A stretch of 64,000 bases of DNA from Bacillota bacterium (GTDB lineage: Bacteria > Bacillota > Bacilli > Paenibacillales > NBRC-103111), in the NCBI GenBank assembly GCA_023388055.1, contig JAEWGW010000003.1, positions 1-64,000 on the forward strand, given 5' to 3'. Of the stretch, positions 17,108 through 26,122 are shown piece by piece (position 1 is the stretch's first letter; the number at the start of each line of letters is the position of its first letter). Below the pieces are notes generated by a model, which had not been told where the DNA came from, made no database searches, and was given only the letters and a program-made list of their open reading frames with translations. The translations under genes and the position numbers were made by a program.

Positions 17108-18514
17108 ATGATGAAAAAAACGGCATTCGCGGCAATGAGCTTGGTTCTGGCGGCAGGGCTTACCGCATGCGGCGGGGGAAGCGACAACAGCAGCGGAAGC
17201 ACAGGAGCATCCGCGGCACCCTCCACTGGAGCTGGAGCCACCAAGGCCCCTACCGGTGAGAAGGTCAAGCTGACGTATTGGACCGGCGACCGTCATGATA
17301 CGGACTATATCAAGGAAGTCATCCAGAAATTCAACACCACCAACAAGGACAATATCGAAGTGGAAATGGTGGTCCGCTCCGAGGACTTCGACCAGGCGCT
17401 GGATCTGGCCTTTACCTCGGCCCAGGCTCCGGATATTTTCCGGACCAAGGAAAACACCATCCAGATGCATTACAAGAAAGGCTACATGGCTCCTCTGGAC
17501 GGCTACCTCACCCCTGAGCTGAAGAGCAAATTCCCGGCCATGGACGAGTTGAACTCCTTCGAAGGCAAAATGTACAGTCTGCCCAACTACGGCACCACCA
17601 TGCGGATGGTCTACAATCTGGATCTGTTCGAAAAAGCCGGCATCAAAACCCCTCCCACTACCCTGAAGGAAATGGTAGAGGACGCCAAAAAGATTACTGC
17701 GGTGGGTAAGGCCAGCGGCGCCTACGGCATCGCCTTCAACCTGAAGAGCCCCAACAGCTCCCTGGGACGCTCCGCCCGGCTGATCGCGGAGCTCAGCGGC
17801 TACGGCGGCTTCGGCTATGACTTCAAAACCGGTCGCTTCGACTTCAATGGCTGGAAGGAAATCATCAACTCCTTCAAGCAAATGAAGGATGATGGCAGTA
17901 TGCTGCCTGGTGTGGAATCTCTGGACATCGATCCGCTGCGGGCCCAGTTCGCCGAAGGCAAGATCGGCATGTACATGTCCTACTCCTCTGAGCCCGGCGT
18001 ATACAAGAACCAGTTCCCCGCGAAGATCCGCTGGGCAGCCGCTCCGGCACCGACGATTACCGGTGAAGTGAAGGGCGCCTCCGGCTTCCTGGGCGGCCAA
18101 TGGCTGGCCATCAGCAAGGATTCCAAGCATAAGGATGAAGCATGGAAATTCCTGAGCTACATGTACCAAAACGAGGTTCTGCAGACGTACCATGAAAAGG
18201 GCTTCGGCATCTCCATGGTTCCTGAAGTGGCTGCCAAGGCCAAGGCTCCGGACATCGGCGGCATCGAAGGGTTCCTGCCCAACAAGTCCGATGGCGTATG
18301 GCCCATCTCTCCCACCGTCAATGTACAGGGCATCAAGTATTATGACGCGTTCTTCAAGTATATTCTGGAGGGCGGCGACCTGAACAAGATGGTTGACGAT
18401 CTGAACAAACGCTATAATGACGCATTGGATAAAGCCGTTGCAGCCGGCGAAGTCAAGGCAAAGACCATTCCGGATTTCGATCCGGCGAAGCTTGGCGGCA
18501 AGTACGCCAAATAA
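17108..18514 (+). CDS. Sugar ABC transporter substrate-binding lipoprotein
   Basis: A 468-residue family 1 solute-binding protein. The signal peptide MMKKTAFAAMSLVLAAG ends in lipobox LTAC, followed by a glycine/serine/alanine/threonine linker to about residue 50. The mature part has the typical pattern LTYWTGDRHDTDYIKEVIQKFN and GGQWLAISKDSKHKDEAWKFL. An AGGGAGG site precedes the paired ATGs at 17108 and 17111. A TATAAT at 17052-17057 with a poor -35 is the likely promoter, probably needing the upstream response regulator. The ligand is probably a manno-oligosaccharide because of the GH130 gene at the end of the cluster; this is inference. Confidence 0.9.
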   Translation: MMKKTAFAAMSLVLAAGLTACGGGSDNSSGSTGASAAPSTGAGATKAPTGEKVKLTYWTGDRHDTDYIKEVIQKFNTTNKDNIEVEMVVRSEDFDQALDLAFTSAQAPDIFRTKENTIQMHYKKGYMAPLDGYLTPELKSKFPAMDELNSFEGKMYSLPNYGTTMRMVYNLDLFEKAGIKTPPTTLKEMVEDAKKITAVGKASGAYGIAFNLKSPNSSLGRSARLIAELSGYGGFGYDFKTGRFDFNGWKEIINSFKQMKDDGSMLPGVESLDIDPLRAQFAEGKIGMYMSYSSEPGVYKNQFPAKIRWAAAPAPTITGEVKGASGFLGGQWLAISKDSKHKDEAWKFLSYMYQNEVLQTYHEKGFGISMVPEVAAKAKAPDIGGIEGFLPNKSDGVWPISPTVNVQGIKYYDAFFKYILEGGDLNKMVDDLNKRYNDALDKAVAAGEVKAKTIPDFDPAKLGGKYAK

Positions 18515-18533
18515 TGACCCGGCGGTGAAGGAA

Positions 18534-18579
18534 AGGCGGGAAGGCACAGATTGCATCTGCTGTCTCGCCCGCCTCTTTT
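18534..18579 (+). terminator. Intercistronic hairpin between binding protein and permease
   Basis: A GC-rich stem (AGGCGGG pairing with CCCGCCT, inner ACAGAT with ATCTGCTGT) is followed by CTTTTA. It lies 20 bp after the binding-protein stop codon. Such hairpins in ABC operons protect the upstream message and terminate part of the transcripts, so that binding protein exceeds permease; that role here is inferred. Confidence 0.6.
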
Positions 18580-18621
18580 ATGCCCGGGACCCGATCCTCA
18601 CCGACTGAAAGGAGGAGCATC

Positions 18622-19518
18622 ATGAATTCCATCCGTAAAACCGTCTTTTCCTATAGTTTTATTCTGCCGAGTTTGTTTCTGACTCTGGCCCTGGGAATCT
18701 ACCCCATCGCCTGGGCCATGCGCTACATGTTCTATGATTACAAGGGCTACGGCCAGGAGCGCTTCGTCGGGCTGGATAATTTCCGGCAGCTGTTCCAGGA
18801 CGGCCAGTTCTGGGACTCCGTCGTCAATACCTTCGTATATGCCGGCGGCAAGCTGATCATCACCCTGCCCCTGTCCCTGGTGCTGGCCGTCCTGCTGAAC
18901 CGCGGTCTCAGAGGGCGCCACTTCCTGCGGGCCGTTTATTTTATGCCTACCGTCATCAGCTCGGCGGTTATTGCCGTTGTGTTCTTCAATATCTTCAACT
19001 CGTATAACGGCATCCTGAATCAGTACCTGGTGAAATGGAATATCGTGGACCGGAGTGTGGACTGGCTGGGTGCCGACCTGGCCATGCTGACCACCATTCT
19101 GGTAGCCGTCTGGGGTGCGGTGGGCAACTATATGCTGCTGTTTATCGCGGGTCTCCAGAATATCCCCGAGGATGTGTACGAAAGCGCAGCCTTGGACGGG
19201 GCCAACAAACCCCAGCAGTTCTGGTTCATTACCCTGCCCATGCTGGGTCCGGTGCTGCAGATGGTCATTATGCTGGCCATTATTAATGCCCTTAAAGGTT
19301 ATGAAAGCATTATGGTCTTTACGGAGGGCGGCCCTATCGGCAAAACAGAGGTGATGTTCCTCTATGTTTACAAGCTGTTCTTCCCAATAGCGGGCCAAGG
19401 CAACCTGGTGGAGCAGCAGATGGGCTACGGCAGTGCGGCGGGTTTTGTTACCGCTCTGATTGTGGGCACCATCACCCTGATTTACCAATTGGCCTCCAAA
19501 CGCCTGAACCGGTTGTAA
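18622..19518 (+). CDS. Sugar ABC transporter permease (first subunit)
   Basis: A 298-residue permease of the MalF/UgpA type (CUT1 family). Six hydrophobic helices can be seen, the first being FILPSLFLTLALGIYPIAWA. The EAA loop that contacts the ATPase is YESAALDGANKPQQFWFITLP at about 190-212. The start at 18622 has AAAGGAGG before it; the open frame extends 14 codons further upstream without a site. It pairs with the next permease. No ATPase is encoded in the cluster, so a shared MsmK-type ATPase elsewhere in the genome probably energises it. Confidence 0.9.
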   Translation: MNSIRKTVFSYSFILPSLFLTLALGIYPIAWAMRYMFYDYKGYGQERFVGLDNFRQLFQDGQFWDSVVNTFVYAGGKLIITLPLSLVLAVLLNRGLRGRHFLRAVYFMPTVISSAVIAVVFFNIFNSYNGILNQYLVKWNIVDRSVDWLGADLAMLTTILVAVWGAVGNYMLLFIAGLQNIPEDVYESAALDGANKPQQFWFITLPMLGPVLQMVIMLAIINALKGYESIMVFTEGGPIGKTEVMFLYVYKLFFPIAGQGNLVEQQMGYGSAAGFVTALIVGTITLIYQLASKRLNRL

Positions 19519-19566
19519 GCAGCCTTGCGGCGGTGCCGCCGCAGCTGCAGAAAGGAGCATTCCGAC

Positions 19567-20451
19567 ATGAGCACACAGCTATCCGTACCTCTTGGGACCT
19601 CTTCCGAACGGCGCTTCTCCCTTTCCAGGGTGTTGAGCAAAACCGTCCTTTGGCTTTTCCTGCTGGGCATGGCCTTCCTGACGGTGATTCCCGTTCTTCT
19701 GGCCTTTCTCGGCTCCTTCAAAACCAATGCGGAGCTGACGGCAGGGGCTACCTTCTTCCCGTCCTCCTGGCAGTTCTCCAACTATATGCAGGCCTGGCAG
19801 CAGGCTAACTTTTCCCGCTTCACCCTGAACAGCCTGTGGATCAGCGCCACCGTCACCGTAGGCACCCTGGTCGTCACCGCCATGGCCGCCTATGTGGTGG
19901 ACCGGATGAATTTCCCCGGCAAACGCATCTACGTGGGGATTCAGGCAGCAATGATGTTTATCTCCATCGGCGCCGTTGTGCTGCGTCCCCAGTATAATCT
20001 GATGATCAAGCTGCATCTGCATACCTCGTTGTGGGGCGTCATCCTTATCCTGATCAGCGCCCATGCTTATATTTTCTTCATCCTGTTGAGCTTCATGGGG
20101 GCGATTCCCCGGGATCTGGATGAGGCGGCCCTGATTGACGGCTCTTCCCCGGCCTCCACCTTCTGGCGGATTATTCTGCCTCTGCTGCGTCCGGGACTGG
20201 GTGTTGCCGCCTTGTTCACCTTCCGCGGGGCCTGGAACGAGTATCTCCTGCCGCTGGTCTTCACCATGAGCAGCCCCAAGCTGCAAACCCTGACTGTCGG
20301 CCTGGCCAACCTGCGCTACGGCGCTTCGGCTGCTTCCCAAACCCACTACATGATGGCGGGAGCGTGTTTGTCCATCCTGCCGCTGCTGTTGGTATACATG
20401 CTGGCCAACAAGTCCTTTATGCAAATGACGGCGGGGTCTGTAAAAGGCTGA
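19567..20451 (+). CDS. Sugar ABC transporter permease (second subunit)
   Basis: A 294-residue permease of the MalG/UgpE type with six predicted helices. The EAA loop reads DLDEAALIDGSSPASTFWRI near residues 180-200. The start at 19567 is chosen for the AAAGGAG site ten bases upstream and for agreement with the family, which begins with ~30 polar residues before the first helix. It follows the first permease by 48 bp in the same operon. Confidence 0.9.
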   Translation: MSTQLSVPLGTSSERRFSLSRVLSKTVLWLFLLGMAFLTVIPVLLAFLGSFKTNAELTAGATFFPSSWQFSNYMQAWQQANFSRFTLNSLWISATVTVGTLVVTAMAAYVVDRMNFPGKRIYVGIQAAMMFISIGAVVLRPQYNLMIKLHLHTSLWGVILILISAHAYIFFILLSFMGAIPRDLDEAALIDGSSPASTFWRIILPLLRPGLGVAALFTFRGAWNEYLLPLVFTMSSPKLQTLTVGLANLRYGASAASQTHYMMAGACLSILPLLLVYMLANKSFMQMTAGSVKG

Positions 20452-20520
20452 GTTTTTCGGCTCCACCTTAAATTCCGGGATAAAAAAATGAAAATCCGGC
20501 CCGGGGACAGCGGGTCGGCG

Positions 20521-20690
20521 GCTTTATAATGAAGGCGTAACCATAAATCAGTCCCCTAAGAGACTGCGACCAAATAAGCATATGCTTGCGAAGTGGCGTT
20601 TGCTTTTCCAAACGCTCAAGTACCGCTAATTGGCTCGCAGCTCCTAAGTGACACGATGCTTCGGGGTTAATCGTCCGATTTGGACGTTTC
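20521..20690 (+). other. Hairpin-rich leader before the GH130 gene
   Basis: Between the second permease and the GH130 gene lie about 300 bp with no ORF but several clear inverted repeats. These are the palindrome AAGCATATGCTT (20576-20587), the stem GCGTTT / AAACGC (596-601 with 610-615 of 20 kb) and CGTCC / GGACG (20672-20676 with 20682-20686). A TATAAT-like box sits at 20524. It could be an internal promoter region or a structured leader; it matches no riboswitch class I know. Confidence 0.35.
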
Positions 20691-20753
20691 ACCCATCGCA
20701 CAAGCAAGGCGCTCATTTTTTACTATCCTATCTGCCCAGGAGGTTTACCGCAT

Positions 20754-21755
20754 ATGTCTCTGCCCATCATCGGCGATCTGAAATCCAGCAGCGTTGTTGT
20801 CCGCCATCCGGCCAATCCCATTCTGACTCCGGCGGATGTGCCTTATTCCCCCGCATTGGTGTTTAATGCCGGCGTAGCCAAGTTCCAAGGCAAATATGTT
20901 ATGGTGTTCCGCAATGATTACGGCGATCCCGTCAACAAAACCCTGCTGCCGGCCGGCACCACCAATCTGGGTCTGGCCTACAGCGACGACGGCGTTAAGT
21001 GGGATGTGCAGCCGGGTCCCTGCTTCGGTTTAAATGATAAAGAAATCGTGCGCACCTACGACCCCCGGCTGACGGTGATCGACGGCCGCGTGTATATGTG
21101 CTTCGCAGTAGACACCAAACACGGCGTCCGCGGCGGCATTGCCGTTACCGATGACTTCGAGCACTTCGAGGTTCTGTCCATGACAGCCCCCGACAACCGC
21201 AACATGGTGCTGTTCCCTGAGAAAATCGGCGGACGTTATGTGCGTCTGGAACGGCCTTTCCCGGTATACAGCCGTGGCGGCCAGGACCGCTTCGACATGT
21301 GGATTTCCGATTCCCCGGACCTGAAATACTGGGGTAATACGGAGCTGCTGCTGGCTGTGGAGCAGGTGCCCTTCGCCAACGACAAGCTGGGCCCGGCGGC
21401 GCCTCCCATTAAAACAGACAAAGGCTGGCTGACCATGTTCCACGCTGTGGACCGGGATCCCTCCCGTGGCAAAAACGGCTGGGAGGACACCTGGAAGAAG
21501 CGCTACACCACCGGGATTATGCTCCTGGACCTGGAGAACCCGTACAAGGTTATCGGCATGAGCCAGGAGCCCCTGCTGGCGCCGGAGGCCGTCTACGAAA
21601 AGGACGAAGGCTTCCGCACCAATGTCATTTTCCCGGGCGGCATGATCCTCGAGGACAGCGGCGAGGTCAAAATCTACTACGGCGCAGCGGACACCGTGGA
21701 ATGTTTGGCCACCGCGCATGTGGATGATCTGCTGGCTCTTTGTTTGAAGAAGTAA
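20754..21755 (+). CDS. GH130 mannoside phosphorylase
   Basis: A 333-residue enzyme of glycoside hydrolase family 130, which cleaves beta-1,4-mannosidic bonds with phosphate and releases mannose 1-phosphate. The catalytic aspartate lies in VRTYDPRLT (about residue 103). Other family marks are NRNMVLFPEKIGGRYVRLERP and GPAAPPIKTDKGWLTMFHA. The length is typical. AGGAGG lies 10 bases before the ATG. Being intracellular (no signal peptide) and last in the transport operon, it would process the imported oligosaccharide. Exact specificity (mannosyl-glucose, manno-oligosaccharide or another) cannot be decided here. Confidence 0.88.
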   Translation: MSLPIIGDLKSSSVVVRHPANPILTPADVPYSPALVFNAGVAKFQGKYVMVFRNDYGDPVNKTLLPAGTTNLGLAYSDDGVKWDVQPGPCFGLNDKEIVRTYDPRLTVIDGRVYMCFAVDTKHGVRGGIAVTDDFEHFEVLSMTAPDNRNMVLFPEKIGGRYVRLERPFPVYSRGGQDRFDMWISDSPDLKYWGNTELLLAVEQVPFANDKLGPAAPPIKTDKGWLTMFHAVDRDPSRGKNGWEDTWKKRYTTGIMLLDLENPYKVIGMSQEPLLAPEAVYEKDEGFRTNVIFPGGMILEDSGEVKIYYGAADTVECLATAHVDDLLALCLKK

Positions 21756-21826
21756 GGTGTGTGGACGGGCCGAATATATCGACCCTCTGCCAGCCTGTTT
21801 TGGTGTGGGCGGGCCATGTGGTTTCG

Positions 21827-21909
21827 TGATAGCGGACTGTTCCCTTCCGCTATCACGCCTTCACCCCACCGCGAGACCGGAATAGCGGAAGCCCCGCTTC
21901 CCCTATTCC
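21827..21909. repeat. Pair of TAGCGGA hairpins 52 bp apart
   Basis: Two hairpins, GTGATAGCGGA / TCCGCTATCAC (21827-21857) and GGAATAG / CTATTCC with inner GGAAGC / GCTTCC (21879-21909), have starts 52 bp apart. The pair spans 83 bp, equal to the inner span of the 183 bp elements. The same hairpin type recurs at 47.7-48.3 kb. It lies between the convergent GH130 and hypothetical genes. Confidence 0.6.
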
Positions 21910-21939
21910 TCCCCTGCCTCTCTCGCGGCCACCCCACTG

Positions 21940-21980
21940 AAAAAAGCCTCCGGCCCGTTCACTCCGGCCGGAGGCTTTTT
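21940..21980. terminator. Bidirectional terminator
   Basis: The stem AAGCCTCCGGCC / GGCCGGAGGCTT is flanked by an A run on the left and TTTTT on the right. It can end both the GH130 transcript and the convergent hypothetical gene. Confidence 0.85.
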
Positions 21981-21987
21981 CCCACTA

Positions 21988-22470
21988 CTACAAATGGATG
22001 CCTGCGTTGAACTGATCCAGGTCATCGCTGGAAGGATCAAACAAATCCGGGCCCGGGTCCCGGAACTGCTCGGCGGCATTCCTCGCCACCATAGCCTCCG
22101 CTTCCTCTCGGGTATCGGCCTGCCGCTTATACCGGGGCAGCTCCGCGGCTTCCTCCCCTGCCAGATACGCCTCCGGCAGATCCTCCGTCACCGTATGGGC
22201 CGGGATGGGGACACCTGCCAAGCCGTAGGCATTGGAGTATACCTCCTGCTCCGGCTGCGCCTCCGTCTCCAACAAAATCCCGCCATGGGCTTGGGCGATC
22301 TCCAGTGCCGCCACCAGATCTCCCTGGCGGATGGTCAGCTGGAGCACCGGTTTATGCTCGGGATGGCGATGCTCCAGCATCTGGCCGCTGAAACCCAGCT
22401 CCTGCAGGGTGTCCAACGCTAACAGAGCCGCTTTTTTGTCCGCAAATTGAAAATAGATGGGAGCCAGCAT
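21988..22470 (-). CDS. Hypothetical protein
   Basis: A 160-residue soluble protein that I do not recognise. Residues 1-65 look like a small alpha/beta domain (PIYFQFADKKAALLALDTLQELGF, then a strand-rich segment ending in HGGILLE); the general stress protein 17M-like fold has a similar layout. The rest is acidic, alanine-rich and probably extended. The start at 22470 has AAAGGGG upstream; the frame is open another 14 codons. It stands alone between a terminator and ecsB. Confidence 0.6.
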   Translation of the reverse strand: MLAPIYFQFADKKAALLALDTLQELGFSGQMLEHRHPEHKPVLQLTIRQGDLVAALEIAQAHGGILLETEAQPEQEVYSNAYGLAGVPIPAHTVTEDLPEAYLAGEEAAELPRYKRQADTREEAEAMVARNAAEQFRDPGPDLFDPSSDDLDQFNAGIHL

Positions 22471-22651
22471 CGTAAAGGTCCCCTTTCTTGGCCATATGCA
22501 CGTTTTGGTCACCTAGGGCCTGCCTTCAAACCCGCTTGAGGGCAGCTTTACCCATCTTTTCGCCCCTCGGAGTTTAAAGACAAGCCCTGCTTAGCTTGCC
22601 CGCAGGTTGCCTTTTTCTTGCATAACACCAAGGAGGTCTGATCCGGCTAGC

Positions 22652-23896
22652 CTACAGCCCGTTCATGCCGAACATCCGCGAGGCCATCTTGCCGAAGAAA
22701 TAACCCAGCGGCAGCATTACCAGTGCTTCTACGGGGTTGCCGCTTAACAGTCCGGTTAACAGCCCCAGCCAGGCACAGGCCGGTCCCGTGAGGCTGCCGC
22801 CCGCTTTGACGAAGGCCTCCAGCCGGACCGTATCCTTCCACGGGAACAGCCGGACATATTCCTCCGTGGCCGCTTCCCGGGCAAAGGATTTGGACATCCA
22901 GGCAAACAGTGCTCCTGTGGCCACGGCCACGATCAGACGGATGGTGCTGTTGGGGCAAACCGCCACTGCCGTCGTAGCCGCCAGCAGTAGCATGCCCGCC
23001 AGCTTGAGCTTGGAGCCGTTGCGCAGAATCCCCTTAATCAGGGACTCGGCCAGCACATTCTCCTGGGTGCGCTCCTTAAACAGCTTGCGGGAGGCTGGGA
23101 ATAGGAAGGCCCGCTTCTTCTTGGACCTTGTTTTCCGCGGAACACGATATCCGGCTGCACTCATCAGCATCCCCGCCAGCTTCATCCGCTCCTCCCGCTC
23201 CCGCTGGGCATCCTTATAAAAGGTGCCCCTGGCCCGGATCCGGGCAGGAACCAGCCAGAACAATGGCGCCGCCAGACACAGCGCGATCAGCGCCGCATAA
23301 AGATGGCTCACCGACGTCCAATGAGTGAGGAAGCCAAACACCGCAGCCAGCACCGGAGTGGCGATAATCCGGATGGCCACACTTCTCCAGCCGGATGCCG
23401 CCAGCTCCAGCTGCTGCTTGCCCAGCATCAGGTAAATTTTGACCAGATACGTCAGAAGAAACAGGAACACCGCCTCCAGCGGGTTCACCCCGTAGCCGTT
23501 ACGCAATAGGGGATACAAAAGCACCCCCATCCCTGCCAGCACCAAGGCGCTGACGGTTAGGGAAAAGGCCGTCCCCGTTCCCACCAGCTTGCGGAACCAA
23601 GCGGTCCGCTGGACCAGGAACAGCTGGTCCGCCTCCTCCACATAATACCGGATGGTGCCGGTGATGGCCGCTACGAATAAATAGGCCCGGAACACGGTAT
23701 ACGGCACGATTTCCAGCCACACCGGCGTTCCTTTCCACCAGGAAATATATTGATAAATCAGCACGGCGGCTGCAGGCAGCACAATATAAAGGGCGATGAC
23801 CCAGTCTATAGCCATTTTCCACGCCCGGTACTGGAATCCAGCATTACTTCGGATCCGCTGCCAGGCTACTTTTTGGGGAGTGAGCATGTTACTCAT
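22652..23896 (-). CDS. ecsB: EcsB-like ABC transporter membrane protein
   Basis: A 414-residue membrane protein with about eight to ten hydrophobic segments and a basic cytoplasmic stretch (VPRKTRSKKKRAFLF) in the middle. Length, topology and the first motif (WQRIRSNAGFQYRAWKMAIDW) agree with EcsB, the membrane part of the Ecs exporter. In Bacillus that exporter affects protein secretion, sporulation and competence. AGGAGG precedes the ATG. It follows the ATPase gene by 78 bp on the same strand. Confidence 0.82.
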   Translation of the reverse strand: MSNMLTPQKVAWQRIRSNAGFQYRAWKMAIDWVIALYIVLPAAAVLIYQYISWWKGTPVWLEIVPYTVFRAYLFVAAITGTIRYYVEEADQLFLVQRTAWFRKLVGTGTAFSLTVSALVLAGMGVLLYPLLRNGYGVNPLEAVFLFLLTYLVKIYLMLGKQQLELAASGWRSVAIRIIATPVLAAVFGFLTHWTSVSHLYAALIALCLAAPLFWLVPARIRARGTFYKDAQREREERMKLAGMLMSAAGYRVPRKTRSKKKRAFLFPASRKLFKERTQENVLAESLIKGILRNGSKLKLAGMLLLAATTAVAVCPNSTIRLIVAVATGALFAWMSKSFAREAATEEYVRLFPWKDTVRLEAFVKAGGSLTGPACAWLGLLTGLLSGNPVEALVMLPLGYFFGKMASRMFGMNGL

Positions 23897-23974
23897 CTTG
23901 GAAAGCCTCCTATTCGAAGTTGCTTACGGGAACGGCCTTGCCTTGCGGCAAAGCTTGGGGGGCGTATGCCCATC

Positions 23975-24673
23975 CTAGGTAAGCGCATGAAAGCAATCGA
24001 ACAGGGATGCCCCGGGCAACCCGCATTTGGCGCGGATATCCGGCATCTGGCCCGAGGCGATCAGCTTGCCTTCATTCACCAGCAAAAAGGAGCTGCAAAT
24101 CCGCTCCGCCGTATCCAGCACGTGGGTGGACATCAGGACGCCCGCCCCGCGTTTGCGCTCCGAATCCAGCATGTCGAGAAACTCCTTGATAGCCCGCGGA
24201 TCCAGCCCGATGAAGGGCTCGTCCACAATATACAGCTCCGGCTCATGGATGAAGCCGATAATAAGCATCAGCTTTTGCTGCATCCCCTTGGAAAAACCCG
24301 TAGGCAGATCATGCTTTGCCCCTGTTAACCGGAAGCGCTCCAGAAGCTCAGTCGCCCTCGCCTCGAAGGTAGCGTCATCCAGACCGAAGGCTGAGGCCGC
24401 CAGCCGCAGATGCTCCCACAGAGTAAGCTCATCGTAGAGCACGGGATGCTCGGGAATGTACGCGTAGTTGGGCGATCCGCCGGGAAACTCCACCTTGCCC
24501 TTCACATCCTTAAGTAATCCCAGAACCGCCTTGATCGTGGTGCTTTTGCCTGCGCCGTTGGGGCCGATCAGCCCCACCAGCTCCCCTTCCCCCACCGTAA
24601 ATGCAATATCCGAAATGACGCGGCTTCGGCCCTCATAACCCGCTTCCTCGATTTGAACCGTCAATTTTCCCAT
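23975..24673 (-). CDS. ecsA: EcsA-like ABC transporter ATPase
   Basis: A 232-residue ATPase with Walker A GPNGAGKST, a degenerate signature FSKGMQQKL as in EcsA, Walker B LYIVDEPFIGLD and the switch STHVLD. The start is placed at the ATG at 24673 (MGKLTVQIEE) because the upstream part of the open frame is non-globular, although GGTAGG before it is only moderate. Paired with the EcsB-like gene downstream. Confidence 0.85.
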   Translation of the reverse strand: MGKLTVQIEEAGYEGRSRVISDIAFTVGEGELVGLIGPNGAGKSTTIKAVLGLLKDVKGKVEFPGGSPNYAYIPEHPVLYDELTLWEHLRLAASAFGLDDATFEARATELLERFRLTGAKHDLPTGFSKGMQQKLMLIIGFIHEPELYIVDEPFIGLDPRAIKEFLDMLDSERKRGAGVLMSTHVLDTAERICSSFLLVNEGKLIASGQMPDIRAKCGLPGASLFDCFHALT

Positions 24674-24875
24674 TTGGCAGCCTACCTTCCCTTCCACATA
24701 CCATAAAATCAATAGTCTCATTATAGCAGGCTTTGGCAAGCCGGGCACACTCTGTCTGGAAAAGACTGGACTTGCAGCCGAACGGCCTGCTCCAGACCCT
24801 TCCTCCGGTGAAACCGCCGCCGAGCTAAGCCGTATAAACGCATATCGGCAAGAACATTTCAAGGAGATGAACGAT

Positions 24876-25073
24876 ATGGAAAACTGGGAGTACAAAACCC
24901 TTAAGGTGGAAACAAAAGGCTTTTTCGGCGGCAAGGTTGACCTGCACGAGCTGGAGGAGGAGCTCAATGCCCTTGGCCGTCAGGGCTGGGAGCTGACCAA
25001 CACCTTCGACACCAGCATGGGCCAAGGCGCTTCCCGAGAGGTCGTTTGCATCTTCAAAAGAAACCGCTCCTAA
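24876..25073 (+). CDS. DUF4177 domain protein
   Basis: A 65-residue protein matching DUF4177: WEYKTLKVETKGFFGGKVD followed by LNALGRQGWEL. The frame has two ATGs. The first (24867) touches the AAGGAG site, while the second (24876) lies 9 bases from it and starts directly with the domain, so the second is preferred. The function of the family is unknown. It is followed by a terminator. Confidence 0.8.
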   Translation: MENWEYKTLKVETKGFFGGKVDLHELEEELNALGRQGWELTNTFDTSMGQGASREVVCIFKRNRS

Positions 25074-25092
25074 CCCGGAACACCCACCTCAC

Positions 25093-25118
25093 CCGGCCTG
25101 TAAAGGGCCGGTTTTTTT
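25093..25118 (+). terminator. Rho-independent terminator
   Basis: The stem CCGGCC / GGGCCGG with loop TGTAAA is followed by seven T. It ends the DUF4177 gene. Confidence 0.85.
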
Positions 25119-25248
25119 GTGTGCCTCGGCTTCAGGTAATTTCCGCTTCAACCAAACTCTCCCTATCCCGCACAATCCACCCGGACATAAGATAAGGAGT
25201 ATACATACATATCACCGGAAAAATCAGAAGACGCGGAGGTTGTTTTAT

Positions 25249-26049
25249 ATGGGAGTCAGGCGTTTAACTGCAGCCGACCATACAGAAGTGCTTGCCCTGT
25301 TTGGAAAAGAGGCTGACCATTACCATTTTCTACTCGATGATCTGAAATGGAACGGCTACGCCGGAGAGCAATTTCTGGTTTTCGGAGAAATGGAGTCAGG
25401 ACGGCTGGTGTCTTTACTGCTGAACAACTTCAATAATCTGACCTATTATAGTCCGGATGACCGGGAGCCCGAAGCTTATCGGCATATTCTGGAACAGCTG
25501 TCCTTTGCCAAGGTATCCGGACCTGACAGACTGGTCGAGCGGATCTGCAAGAATCTTACTCCCGCCACAAGCATCCTTTCCCGCATGGGTATGGTAAAAC
25601 AGGCGATTCCTCTGAGCGACTCCCCAGATACCGCTGTTTGTACGATAACCACCAGAGAGGAGCTGCGGGAGCAGTATCGACTCCTTCTGTCCGCAGCAGA
25701 ATACACCAGCTTATCCGGCGACGAAGAAGGGTACATCAGCCGGGAGTGGAACAGACTCAACTCCTCCACTGACCGGACAGTCTATCTCCGTTTAGATGGC
25801 AGGATGGTGGCGTCTGCCTCTACCTTCCACGAACGGCAGCACAGTGCCCTCATTACCGGCGTGGTAACCCATCCGGATTACCGAAACAAAGGCTATGCCG
25901 CACAAGTGCTGGCTGCCCTGTTTAACCAACTGCTGCAGGAGGGAAGATTCCCTTATTTGTTCTACACCAATCCGGCTGCCAGAAGCGTCTACCTCCGCGC
26001 GGGAATGAAGGAGATTTGCCCCTGGCGGGTAACACTGCTGGAGGGATAA
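25249..26049 (+). CDS. GNAT family N-acetyltransferase
   Basis: A 266-residue protein with a C-terminal GNAT fold. The acetyl-CoA pyrophosphate loop is VVTHPDYRNKGYAAQVLAAL (about residues 205-224) and the following strand region FYTNPAARSVYLRAGM is typical. The N-terminal half resembles a second, degenerate GNAT-like domain, as in two-domain members. The start at 25249 has CGGAGG ten bases upstream. The substrate is unknown. No operon partner. Confidence 0.8.
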   Translation: MGVRRLTAADHTEVLALFGKEADHYHFLLDDLKWNGYAGEQFLVFGEMESGRLVSLLLNNFNNLTYYSPDDREPEAYRHILEQLSFAKVSGPDRLVERICKNLTPATSILSRMGMVKQAIPLSDSPDTAVCTITTREELREQYRLLLSAAEYTSLSGDEEGYISREWNRLNSSTDRTVYLRLDGRMVASASTFHERQHSALITGVVTHPDYRNKGYAAQVLAALFNQLLQEGRFPYLFYTNPAARSVYLRAGMKEICPWRVTLLEG

Positions 26050-26122
26050 CGGCAGCTAGCAGCGTATTCTAGGAATTGTGGAGGGCGAGCGCACATGGTA
26101 ACGTGACTCCCAGCCTCTTCCG

